Part shown: in pieces, positions 53,369 to 61,071 of the stretch | Layout: each line of letters starts with the position of its first letter | How positions within the stretch are numbered: position 1 is the stretch's first letter | From: Arthrobacter sp. 35W | GTDB lineage: Bacteria; Actinomycetota; Actinomycetes; Actinomycetales; Micrococcaceae | DNA length: 64,000 bases | Reading direction: 5' to 3' | NCBI RefSeq assembly: GCF_000482545.1 | Contig: NZ_KI519454.1 | Span: 1 to 64,000 of the forward strand | Notes under the pieces: generated by a model | Database searches by the model: none | What the model saw: the letters and a program-made list of their open reading frames with translations, nothing else | Told to the model about the DNA's origin: nothing | Position numbers and translations under genes: made by a program

Positions 53369-53546
53369 CACTGTAGCCCTTTGACGGCGGGAATACTGGA
53401 CGGTAAACCTCCCCCGAAGGTTTCGGTGCGGCGAATTTCCGCCCCCACCGCAGAGCCCGCCGAAAAACCGTTCCCGGGTCTTGACGGCGGACGTGTGGAG
53501 GGTCATATTTAACGAAGTAGTTAATTAACAGATTGGTTAAACGCGA

Positions 53547-53882
53547 ATGGCCACGGACCAGCTCAGCCTGATCTTCGCCGCACTGGCAGACCCCACCCGG
53601 CGAGCCATCCTGGCACGCCTCAGCGAGGGTGACGCGACGGTAACGGAATTGGCCGAGCCGTTTGCCATCTCGCTGCCCGCCATCTCCCGGCATCTGAAGG
53701 TGCTGGAGGTGGCCGGGCTGATCACCCGCAGCAGGAACGCGCAATGGCGCTCCAGCAGGCTCACGGCCGGGCCGCTGCGGGAAGTGGCCGCCTATATGGA
53801 GCAATACCGCCGGTTCTGGGACGAGAGCCTGGACCGGCTGGATGCCCACATCAAGCGAATCCAAAGGGAGCAAGGGAAATGA
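53547..53882 (+). CDS. ArsR-family transcriptional regulator
   Basis: The product is 111 residues. The winged helix contains LADPTRRAILARLSEGDATV, ELAEPFAISLPAISRHLKVL and EVAGLITRSRNAQWRSSRL. No metal-binding Cys cluster is seen. Its stop overlaps the start of the next gene (ATGA), the usual arrangement in which this regulator class controls an AHSA1-type gene. An AT-rich element (TTAACGAAGTAGTTAATTAA, near 53508-53528) upstream may be its promoter/operator. Confidence 0.92.
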   Translation: MATDQLSLIFAALADPTRRAILARLSEGDATVTELAEPFAISLPAISRHLKVLEVAGLITRSRNAQWRSSRLTAGPLREVAAYMEQYRRFWDESLDRLDAHIKRIQREQGK

Positions 53883-54370
53883 CTACTGAACAGAACACGG
53901 TTGACACATTGGCCCGCGAGGGCGAGTCCATGGCTGTGGATGGCACCACGCTGAGAATCGTGCGGATCTTCGATGCACCACGCGAACTGCTCTACGCGGC
54001 CTGGACCGATCCGGATCAGTTGGCGCAGTGGTGGGGGCCGGAACACCTGCACACCCCGCGCGAGAGTGTCCAGATCGACGCCGTCGTCGGTGGCATCTGG
54101 ACGGCCACCATGGTGGTGGATGAGAGCGGGGAGGAGTTCCCCTCGACCGCCCACTTCACGGTAGTGGAACCGCCGTCGCTGCTGGAACTGCACGAGCCGC
54201 CGTCGGAGTTCTTCCCCTTCGACGTCACGGCGCGGATCACCTTCGAGGACCTGGGCGGACGCACCCGGATGACGATAGTGCAGCACTTCGACACCGAGTC
54301 CTTCGATTTCGGCGATTCGATCACCGGCTGGGGCACCTCCCTGGAGAAGCTCCGCCGCCTGGCCTCCTGA
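53879..54370 (+). CDS. AHSA1/SRPBCC-domain protein
   Basis: The product is 163 residues from ATG 53879, overlapping the ArsR stop by four bases. LRIVRIFDAPRELLYAAWTD, QLAQWWGPEHL and DLGGRTRMTIVQHFDTESF are the family signatures. It probably binds a hydrophobic ligand; cellular function not known. The long insertion-free fold is complete. Confidence 0.9.
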   Translation: MTTEQNTVDTLAREGESMAVDGTTLRIVRIFDAPRELLYAAWTDPDQLAQWWGPEHLHTPRESVQIDAVVGGIWTATMVVDESGEEFPSTAHFTVVEPPSLLELHEPPSEFFPFDVTARITFEDLGGRTRMTIVQHFDTESFDFGDSITGWGTSLEKLRRLAS

Positions 54371-54384
54371 GGCCGTCGTCCTTT

Positions 54385-54417
54385 GCATCTGTGCGACACC
54401 TACTGTCGCACAGATGC
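54385..54417 (+). terminator. Hairpin after the ArsR-AHSA1 operon
   Basis: Arms GCATCTGTGCGACA (54385-54398) and TGTCGCACAGATGC (54404-54417) are exact complements around loop CCTAC. It starts 15 bases after the AHSA1 stop. No T run follows. Confidence 0.75.
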
Positions 54418-54426
54418 TAGTGGTGG

Positions 54427-54446
54427 CCGGTTGTCACCGGTTGTCA
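54427..54446. repeat. Two tandem 10-bp repeats
   Basis: CCGGTTGTCA occurs twice in direct succession and is followed by a third partial copy (CCGGTGGTC). It covers the 3' end of the small minus-strand gene, which terminates at 54444. No function is evident. Confidence 0.6.
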
Positions 54447-54818
54447 CCGGTGGTCGGGGTGCAGGGGGAAGTGGAGTTCGACGCCGGTGCGCCGGCCTGT
54501 GGCGGCGACGGCGACGGTGATGGTCCCGCCCTGTGGGTGCCAGCGGGGAGGGGCGACGGCGCGGTCCAGGGCGGCGCCCAGGCCGGCCGGATCTGCACAC
54601 CACAGCCGCAGCCACACCCCGGCGCAGCGGAATTCGACGGTGCCGAGCAGGGCGTCCACGATCGGCAGCACGCGGACCGCCGCCGGCACAGGCGCCGGTG
54701 TGGCCGCCAGCATGGCCGCCGGCGTGGACGCCAGAGTGGATCCCGGCGCCGCGGAACGAACAGCGGCAGCACCGGGGCGCAGGGAAACAGTGGGGGAGGG
54801 GGTGGCGGAGTGGGCCAT
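54444..54818 (-). CDS. Small hypothetical protein
   Basis: The product is 124 residues. Of several overlapping frames in 54420-55060 this is the most protein-like: the second half (LGTVEFRCAGVWLRLW, then GGTITVAVAATGRRTGVELHF) reads like a compact beta-rich domain, while the first half is Ala/Pro/Thr-rich. AAGG lies about nine bases before the ATG. A longer frame on the plus strand (54414-55058) is Gly/Arg-rich and judged spurious. The stretch 54819-55069 shows no gene. Confidence 0.45.
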   Translation of the reverse strand: MAHSATPSPTVSLRPGAAAVRSAAPGSTLASTPAAMLAATPAPVPAAVRVLPIVDALLGTVEFRCAGVWLRLWCADPAGLGAALDRAVAPPRWHPQGGTITVAVAATGRRTGVELHFPLHPDHR

Positions 54819-55069
54819 GGCGGCAGCCTTCGATCGATGCTCTTGACCGCGCCGGTTGTCTCGAGCCCGCCGCGGACCGCTTCCTCATCCGAGCCACCCG
54901 GGAACATGGGGTTGGCGTGTGGCAAGTCGGAGCTTGGCACCACATCTCTTGAAGCTGCACCCAGCCTAGGCCCAAGAGGCGCCGGGGCGCACGAAAACGG
55001 CGGCCGGTCCGCGCCATGTGACGCAATCCGACCGCCGATTCCGGTGGTGAAGCAGTAGTCCAGCTGTGC

Positions 55070-56593
55070 CTAGCGGGCGGTCTCCAGCGGAGCCTCGTCC
55101 AGCTTGGCGCCGGCAACGCGGGCATCCCACTCGGTGCGGATGGCAGCATCCGTGGGCTTGGTGGCCAGCGAAACGGCGATGTAGACCAGCAGCGAGGCGA
55201 TCAGACCGAAGTAGATCGGCTCGTTGGCGTAGATGCCGTCATTGAACGGATCCAGGCTGTGCAGCACACCGGTGCCGTAGAGGACCAGCAGGCCCAGGGT
55301 GGTGATGCAGCCGGCCGCCATGGACCAGGCCGCACCGTGTCCGGTGCCGCGCTTCCAGACGAGGCCGCCGACGATGGCCACCAGCAGGCCGCCGACGAGG
55401 ATGTCATAGGCGATGGTCAGGGCGAACACCACATCCGAGGCGAGGATGGAGATCAGCACCACCAGGATGCCCAGGCCCAGCACGTAGAAGCGGTTGGCGC
55501 GGACATCGTGCTCCGGGTTGTCCGAATCGGAGGTGTCAATCGTCTTGCCAAACCAGCTGGCGACGAAGGGGACGACGTCGGCGCGGGCCACCGTGGCTGC
55601 GGCGATCAGGGCACCGGAGGCGGTGGACATCATGGCTGCAACGGCGGCGGCCATGACCAGGCCGCCGATGCCGATCGGCAGGATGTGGGTGGCAACCTCG
55701 GCGTAGACGGCGTCCTTGCCCAGGGCTGCGACGTCGAGATTCGGCAGGGCCACCTTGGCGGCCAGACCGATCAGGGCGCCGGCGACGCCGTAGAGCACGC
55801 AGTAGATGCCGGCGGTGGCGCCGCCCCAGCGGGCGACGGTGGGGGTCTTGGCGGTGAAGACGCGCTGCCAGATGTCCTGGCCGATCAGCAGGCCAAGGGT
55901 GTAGACCACGAAGAACGTGATGATGGTGCTGACGCCGATGCCATCCCAGGCAAAGAAGCTCTCCTCAACACGGGCGCGGATGCCATCCAGGCCGCCTGCG
56001 GCGTTCAGCGTGAACGGCAGCATGAGGAAGAAGATGCCCACGGTCTTGATGACGAACTGCACCTGGTCGGCCAGGGTGATGGACCACATGCCGCCGATGG
56101 TCGAGTAGACCAGCACAATGGCACCGCCCACGGCGATGGCCAGCCAGCGCTCCCAGCCGAACAGCACCACGAAGATGGTGGCGTAGGCGCCGGTGGAGGT
56201 TGCCGAAATCATGATGGTGTAGGCCAGCATCACGATGCCGGAAGCCTTGGTGGCTTCCTGGCCGTAGCGCAGGCTCAGCATCTGGGAGACCGTGTAGATC
56301 TTCAGCTTCTGCAGGGTGGGGGCGAAGAGCAGGCTCAGCAGCAGCACGCCGACGCCGATGGCCACCACCAGCCACATGCCGGAGATGCCGAACTTGTAGC
56401 CGAGACCGACACCACCGACGGTGGAGGCGCCGCCGAGGACGACGGCGGCCATGGTTCCGGTGTAAAGGAACGGACCGAGACGGCGGCCGGCAACGAGGAA
56501 GTCGCTGTTGTTCTTGGTGCGGGACTTGCCCCACCATCCGAAGGCCAGCATGGCCACCAGATAGATGACGACGATGGCTATGTTCAGTGCCAT
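55070..56593 (-). CDS. Sodium:solute symporter (SSS family)
   Basis: The product is 507 residues with about 13 membrane segments. Family markers include FLVAGRRLGPFLYTGTMAA, VVLGGASTVGG, YTVSQMLSLRYGQ, WSITLADQVQF and IGIGGLVMAAAVAAMMSTASG, the last containing the conserved sodium-site Ser/Thr. Substrate could be an organic acid, amino acid, urea or sugar; not resolved. It is divergent from the XRE-cupin regulator, which is its likely controller. Confidence 0.92.
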   Translation of the reverse strand: MALNIAIVVIYLVAMLAFGWWGKSRTKNNSDFLVAGRRLGPFLYTGTMAAVVLGGASTVGGVGLGYKFGISGMWLVVAIGVGVLLLSLLFAPTLQKLKIYTVSQMLSLRYGQEATKASGIVMLAYTIMISATSTGAYATIFVVLFGWERWLAIAVGGAIVLVYSTIGGMWSITLADQVQFVIKTVGIFFLMLPFTLNAAGGLDGIRARVEESFFAWDGIGVSTIITFFVVYTLGLLIGQDIWQRVFTAKTPTVARWGGATAGIYCVLYGVAGALIGLAAKVALPNLDVAALGKDAVYAEVATHILPIGIGGLVMAAAVAAMMSTASGALIAAATVARADVVPFVASWFGKTIDTSDSDNPEHDVRANRFYVLGLGILVVLISILASDVVFALTIAYDILVGGLLVAIVGGLVWKRGTGHGAAWSMAAGCITTLGLLVLYGTGVLHSLDPFNDGIYANEPIYFGLIASLLVYIAVSLATKPTDAAIRTEWDARVAGAKLDEAPLETAR

Positions 56594-56680
56594 GAGATGA
56601 GCTCCAAATGCTGGTGGTGTGGAAAGAAATTCCCCAATGAGATTTGCCTCACGGGCAACATCTGTTGCTCCCTAGGCTAA

Positions 56681-56700
56681 ACTGTGACTACGGTTACAGT
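56681..56700. promoter_or_regulatory. Candidate operator between the symporter and XRE-cupin regulator
   Basis: ACTGTGACTACGGTTACAGT is an imperfect inverted repeat (ACTGTgA and TtACAGT half-sites, one mismatch pair). It lies in the 210-base divergent intergenic region, 88 bases before the symporter start and 104 before the regulator ATG. A dyad of this type is what a helix-turn-helix dimer would bind. Confidence 0.5.
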
Positions 56701-56803
56701 CAATATCGTCCGAATTGGGGCATCTGCCGCGAGATGGTGGCGGGGCGTGCTGCCGAGGTGTGTAGAGTTCCTCAGGCATGACCACAAGAAGAAAAGGTGT
56801 CCC

Positions 56804-57388
56804 ATGAAAGCACTACCCGTTGAACCCAGTGCGGCACCGGTGGCCATCGGTTCACGGCTGCGTGCGGCGCGCCAGGCCCAGCGGTTAACCATAGAGCATG
56901 TGGCGGACGCCACGGGGCTCACCAAGGGCTTTCTGAGCCGCGTTGAGAGGGATCTCACGTCCCCGTCCGTGGCCTCGCTGGTGACGCTCTGCCAAGTCCT
57001 CTCCATCGCCGTCGGCGATCTCTTTGCCGTTCCGGAAACGCACCTGTGCCGACGCGACGAGGGGCCCAAGATCTCCCTCGGCGGCGAGGGGATTGTGGAG
57101 CGCCTGCTGACGGCCCGCTCCGAACGGCGCCTGCAGATCCTCAGCGCCACCATTGAACCGCGCGGCAGCGGTGAATCCGAGCTGTATGCCGTGGACTGCG
57201 ATGTTGATGTTCTGCACGTCATCAGCGGCCGGTTGACGCTGCGGATGACCAACAGCAGCTACGACCTGCACGCCGGCGACACCCTCTCCTTCCCGGGCCG
57301 CGAACCGCACACCTGGGTCAACGAAACGGATGAGCCTGTGGAGGCCCTCTGGATCCTGGTCCCCGCGGCTTCCGGTTCCGGCGGCTGA
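56804..57388 (+). CDS. XRE-family regulator with cupin domain
   Basis: The product is 194 residues. ATG 56804 has AAGG nearby and fits the conserved SRLRAARQAQRLTIEHVADATG helix-turn-helix start (residues 18-70). GFLSRVERDLTSPSVASLV is the recognition region. A C-terminal cupin (about 110-190: DVLHVISGRLTLRM, LHAGDTLSFPGREPHTWVN) would sense a small ligand. It probably regulates the divergent SSS transporter in response to its substrate. Confidence 0.9.
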   Translation: MKALPVEPSAAPVAIGSRLRAARQAQRLTIEHVADATGLTKGFLSRVERDLTSPSVASLVTLCQVLSIAVGDLFAVPETHLCRRDEGPKISLGGEGIVERLLTARSERRLQILSATIEPRGSGESELYAVDCDVDVLHVISGRLTLRMTNSSYDLHAGDTLSFPGREPHTWVNETDEPVEALWILVPAASGSGG

Positions 57389-57528
57389 TCCGCCGGCATT
57401 TTCGCAGGCTTCCACCAAAGCCCAGCGTGACCACGTCGGATTCATAGCCTCCTCATAGGAAACGGCCGAAAGATTGAATGCCTAGGGGCACTCGATTTAA
57501 GCCGGGTCCAATTTGAGGAGGAAAAGCC

Positions 57529-57891
57529 ATGGATGCTCGCAGAAGCGGCAAACGGATTGCGGCGGGCGTGACAACGGTGGTGGCGCTGGGCAGCCTCGGC
57601 GTGGCAGGGATCGCCACCGCGGCAGTCGTCACCGCCACGCCAAAGTCCGCAACATCCTCCGCCACCAGCTCCACCTCCCCACAGGGGTCAAGCTCCGGAT
57701 CGAGTTCGGCAACGAGTTCGTCATCGGCGGCCTCCGGTTCAGGCTCCACGGCCTCCTCATCCGACACCTCGTCCCCGGCCGCATCATCGGCCGGGTCGGG
57801 ATCCTCGGCCGCCGACCAGAGCGGCACCGGCTCATCTGCCGTCCTGCCGGGCACTGGGGGAGCGGCCGACAGCCGTTCCGCGGGGTCCTGA
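57529..57891 (+). CDS. Ser-rich exported small protein, first gene of redox operon
   Basis: The product is 120 residues. A Sec-type signal (RIAAGVTTVVALGSLGVAGIATA) follows a basic N-terminus. The rest is Ser/Gly/Ala/Thr low complexity, like a surface linker. An LPGTG motif is at 106-110 but only ten residues follow, with no hydrophobic tail or basic stop, so sortase anchoring is not supported. GAGGAGGAAAAGCC precedes the ATG. No FMN-binding SGAT-type flavinylation motif is seen. The next start is one base after its stop. Confidence 0.75.
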   Translation: MDARRSGKRIAAGVTTVVALGSLGVAGIATAAVVTATPKSATSSATSSTSPQGSSSGSSSATSSSSAASGSGSTASSSDTSSPAASSAGSGSSAADQSGTGSSAVLPGTGGAADSRSAGS

Positions 57892-57892
57892 G

Positions 57893-58840
57893 ATGGCTGC
57901 GACACAGCTGTGGACCGTGTGGGGGCTTGAGGCCTCCGTGGTGGTGACGGACCCCGGCGCGCTCGACGACGCCGCCGCTTTGGTCCGCGCCACGCTCACC
58001 GAGGTTGAGATGGCCTGCAGCAGGTTCCGGAGCGATTCCGAGCTGTCGCGCCTGGCACCCCGGCTTCCGGCGGGCGCCTGCGTGGGCCCGACGCTGGCGC
58101 GGCTGGTGGAGAAGGCGCTGCTGGCCGCCGTCTGGACCGACGGCGACGTCGACCCCACGCTGGGCCGCGACCTGGCCGCCCTGGGCTACGACCGCGACAT
58201 CACCAGCCTCGATGTCTCCACGGCTCCCCGGGGGTCCACAACTGCCGCGCCCGCCGTTAGGGTTGCCCGACGAACGCCCGGCTGGCAGCGGATAGGCCTC
58301 GCCGACGGCATCCTGCAGGTCCCGGCGGACCTCCAGCTGGACCTGGGCGCCACGGCCAAAGCGGTGGCCGCCGATCTGGCAGCCCAGAGCGTGTCCACCA
58401 CGCTGGGCTGCGGAGTCCTGGTCAACCTGGGCGGGGACATCGCCACCGCCGGCCCGGCACCTGAGGGCCGCTGGGAGATCCTGGTGCAGGACGACGACGG
58501 CGATCCGGCGCAGCAAATTTCCCTTGCGCCGGGCTGGGCGCTGGCCACCTCCAGCACCTCCAAGCGGCGCTGGCTGCGCGAGGGGCGCAACGTCCACCAC
58601 ATCCTGGACCCGCGGTTTGGCCTGCCAGCCCAGACGGTTTGGCGCAGCGCCACTGTCGCGGCGCCGTCGTGCCTGCGGGCCAACGCGCTGAGCACCGCCG
58701 CCATCGTCCGCGGCCACGCCGCCCGCGGCTGGCTCGATGCGGTGGGTGCGGACGCCCGGCTGGTGGACCAGCAGCGGCGCACCCTCTGCACCGGCGCCTG
58801 GCCCCGGCTGCAGCAGGCGCAGGCGGCACACCATGGATGA
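57893..58840 (+). CDS. FAD:protein FMN transferase (ApbE-like)
   Basis: The product is 315 residues. ApbE enzymes attach FMN to Thr/Ser of partner flavoproteins. Family signs: MACSRFRSDSELSRLA near the N-terminus, LDLGATAKAVAADLAAQ, GVLVNLGGDIATAG, and a C-terminal ATSSTSKRRW plus HHILDPRFGLPA region. No lipoprotein or secretion signal is visible, unlike secreted ApbE types. The gene overlaps the next by 8 bases. A flavinylated target is not encoded next to it. Confidence 0.88.
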   Translation: MAATQLWTVWGLEASVVVTDPGALDDAAALVRATLTEVEMACSRFRSDSELSRLAPRLPAGACVGPTLARLVEKALLAAVWTDGDVDPTLGRDLAALGYDRDITSLDVSTAPRGSTTAAPAVRVARRTPGWQRIGLADGILQVPADLQLDLGATAKAVAADLAAQSVSTTLGCGVLVNLGGDIATAGPAPEGRWEILVQDDDGDPAQQISLAPGWALATSSTSKRRWLREGRNVHHILDPRFGLPAQTVWRSATVAAPSCLRANALSTAAIVRGHAARGWLDAVGADARLVDQQRRTLCTGAWPRLQQAQAAHHG

Positions 58841-59390
58841 GGCACTCTGGGCCTTTGGCCGGGCCAGCGGATTCCTCTCGCTGGGGCTGTTGACCGCCTC
58901 GGTGCTGCTGGGCATTCTGACGCGCTCCGGGCGGCCGCTGCTTGTCATTCCGCGCTTTTCCGTGGCCTTGATCCACCGCAACCTTGCATTGCTGGCGAGC
59001 ATCTTCCTGCTTCTGCATGTGGGATCGCTGCTGCTGGACACCTATGCCCTGCTGGACCTCGCCGACGTCGTCGTGCCCTTCCTGGGTGCCTACCGGCCCC
59101 TCTGGCAGGGCCTGGGCACGGTGGCCTTCGACCTGCTGCTGGCCATTGTCGCCACCAGTCTGCTGCGGCGCCGGCTTGGCGCGCGGGTGTTCCGGGCGGT
59201 GCACTGGCTGGCCTATGCCATGTGGCCCGTTGCGCTGGCCCATGCCGTCGGCAATGGCACCGAGGGCACCAGCGGGTGGTTCCTTGGAATGGCCATCGGC
59301 TCGGTGGTGCTGGTCGGCGCCGCTGTGCTGTGGCGGGCCTCGGCGGCCTTCCGTGGACCGGCCCGGGCGGGCCAGAGAGGACTGTCATGA
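58833..59390 (+). CDS. Ferric-reductase-like transmembrane protein
   Basis: The product is 185 residues with five or six hydrophobic helices. His residues in helices (ALIHRNLALLASIFLLLHVG and VHWLAYAMWPVALAHAVG) match the bis-His haem b pattern of ferric-reductase/YedZ-like domains. It lacks the fused FAD/NAD domain of complete reductases. In this operon the missing soluble part could be supplied by the NuoF-like protein. It overlaps its neighbours at both ends (8 and 4 bases). Confidence 0.85.
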   Translation: MDEALWAFGRASGFLSLGLLTASVLLGILTRSGRPLLVIPRFSVALIHRNLALLASIFLLLHVGSLLLDTYALLDLADVVVPFLGAYRPLWQGLGTVAFDLLLAIVATSLLRRRLGARVFRAVHWLAYAMWPVALAHAVGNGTEGTSGWFLGMAIGSVVLVGAAVLWRASAAFRGPARAGQRGLS

Positions 59391-60739
59391 GCATCGCAGG
59401 AACCATCGGAACCTTTGGCGGCGCCGCGGGCGGAGCCGCCACAACGTACGGCACCGGCTCCGGCACACGCTCCGGCACCAGCCCCGCGCCCGGACGTTCC
59501 GCTGCACCGGCGGGCGCTGCCAGGCTCTTCGCCGCCGGCGCCGTGGCCGACCTGCGCCGGCACCTGGACACCTTCGGTCCACTGCCCGCAGGGCTGTCCG
59601 CCCAAGGATTGGCCGCCGAGCTGGAGGCCTCCGGCCTGACCGGCCGCGGCGGGGCGGCCTTCGCCGCGTGGCGCAAGCTTGCCGCAACATCCGCGGGCGG
59701 AGATGCTGCCGCGGAGGCGGCCGGGGCATCCGCCGGCAGGCGGCGCAAGGGAACCGTTGCCATCGTGGCCAACGGCGCGGAAGGGGAGCCGGACAGCTTC
59801 AAGGACCGCACGCTGCTGGCCAACGCGCCGCATCTGGTGATCGACGGTCTGTTGGCCGCGGCCAACGCCCTGGGGGCCTCGGAGCTGTATCTGTACACCA
59901 ATGCCGGCAGCCTTCCGGCGGCCTCCGCTGCGCTGGCCGAGCGCTCCGACGCACGGCGCATCAAGCTGGTGGAGGCGCCGGACAGCTTTGTCGCCGGCGA
60001 GGCCAGCGCCGTCGTCCGGGCGATTGGCAGGGGCCCGGCGCTGCCGCGGGACAAGGCGGCGCGCCTGAGCCAGAGCGGAGTCAAGGGGCTGCCCACGCTG
60101 GTGCACAATGTGGAAACCCTGGCCCACATCGCCCTGATTGCCCGCTTCGGAGCCTCCTGGTTCCGCTGGCTGGGATCCGCCGCCGATCCCGGCACCCGGC
60201 TGGCCACTGTCTGCGGGGATGTCCCGGCGCCGACGGTCTACGAGATTGTCGGCGACAGCGTGCTGGTGGACGTACTGGCCGCGGCCGGAGCCGGGTCCGG
60301 CTCGAGGGTGCTGGTGGGTGGGTTCCATGGCCGCTGGGTGTCCCCGGACGGCCTGCGGCTCTCGCCCGCCGGGCCCGACGGCGAGGTGGTCCACCCCGGG
60401 GCCGGCGTGCTGCACGTCCTGGGGCCGGGCCGCTGCGGTGTCGAGGCGACGGCGGCGATGCTGGACTACCTGGCCGGGGAGTCGGCCAAACAATGCGGCC
60501 CCTGCCTTTTCGGACTGCCGGCGTTGGCCGCAACCTGGCGGCGGATGGCGGCGGGGGCGCCGGACGCGGCCCTGGCCGCGGAAGGCCACCGGCTGGGCAG
60601 CCTGGTGGCGGGCCGCGGGGCCTGCCACCACCCGGACGGCTCCGTGCGGCTGAGCGGGAGTGCCCTGGCCGCCTTTGCCGGCGACATCGAGGCCCACCGC
60701 CAGGGCCACTGCACCGCCACCGGAAGGAGGCTGGGATGA
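59387..60739 (+). CDS. NuoF-like flavoprotein with SLBB and Fe-S domains
   Basis: The product is 450 residues. An N-terminal 50-residue Gly/Ala/Thr-rich segment precedes the FMN/NADH-binding fold (GLTGRGGAAFAAWRKL, VANGAEGEPDSFKDRTLL), then an SLBB-like domain and an Fe-S region. In that region the cluster motif is ESAKQCGPCLFG and later GRGACHHPDG, so three Cys are present. The first Cys of the canonical NuoF motif is Ala here. It probably oxidises NAD(P)H or reduces ferredoxin. ATGA overlaps at both ends show tight coupling with the membrane protein and ferredoxin. Confidence 0.87.
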   Translation: MSIAGTIGTFGGAAGGAATTYGTGSGTRSGTSPAPGRSAAPAGAARLFAAGAVADLRRHLDTFGPLPAGLSAQGLAAELEASGLTGRGGAAFAAWRKLAATSAGGDAAAEAAGASAGRRRKGTVAIVANGAEGEPDSFKDRTLLANAPHLVIDGLLAAANALGASELYLYTNAGSLPAASAALAERSDARRIKLVEAPDSFVAGEASAVVRAIGRGPALPRDKAARLSQSGVKGLPTLVHNVETLAHIALIARFGASWFRWLGSAADPGTRLATVCGDVPAPTVYEIVGDSVLVDVLAAAGAGSGSRVLVGGFHGRWVSPDGLRLSPAGPDGEVVHPGAGVLHVLGPGRCGVEATAAMLDYLAGESAKQCGPCLFGLPALAATWRRMAAGAPDAALAAEGHRLGSLVAGRGACHHPDGSVRLSGSALAAFAGDIEAHRQGHCTATGRRLG

Positions 60740-60990
60740 CCACACCAACGGAACCGCGCAGGGCGGCCGGGCTGCTCCACATCGACTGGACGGCGTGCGA
60801 GGGGCGGGGGCTGTGCGTTGAGCTGCTGCCCGAAGCCCTGGACCGGGATGAATGGGGCTACCCGGTGGCGCGCCGGGGCGGCCCCGGGGAGCGGACGGAC
60901 GTTCCGCTGGTGTGGGAGGAGCTCGACGGCGCTGCGGACGCCATCGCACTCTGCCCACGCCTGGCGCTGGGACTGAAAAGGCTGCCCTGA
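60736..60990 (+). CDS. Small ferredoxin
   Basis: The product is 84 residues, starting in the ATGA overlap with the preceding stop and preceded by GGAAGGAGG. DWTACEGRGLCVELLPEAL and ADAIALCPRLAL give C-x5-C and a Cys-Pro, a pattern of single-cluster ferredoxins (3Fe-4S, sometimes 4Fe-4S) that serve P450s or other reductases. It is the last gene of the redox operon and probably its soluble electron carrier. Confidence 0.87.
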   Translation: MTTPTEPRRAAGLLHIDWTACEGRGLCVELLPEALDRDEWGYPVARRGGPGERTDVPLVWEELDGAADAIALCPRLALGLKRLP

Positions 60991-61071
60991 CCGCGGCGGG
61001 TGCCGCTGCCAGGGCAGCCTTTCAGATTCCGGGCCGCCAGATTCCGTACTGTCAGTTTCCGTGCCGTCGGC

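Noticed and set aside
57844-57858. LPGTG as a sortase anchor site
   Set aside because: No hydrophobic segment or basic tail follows, so sortase processing is not supported.
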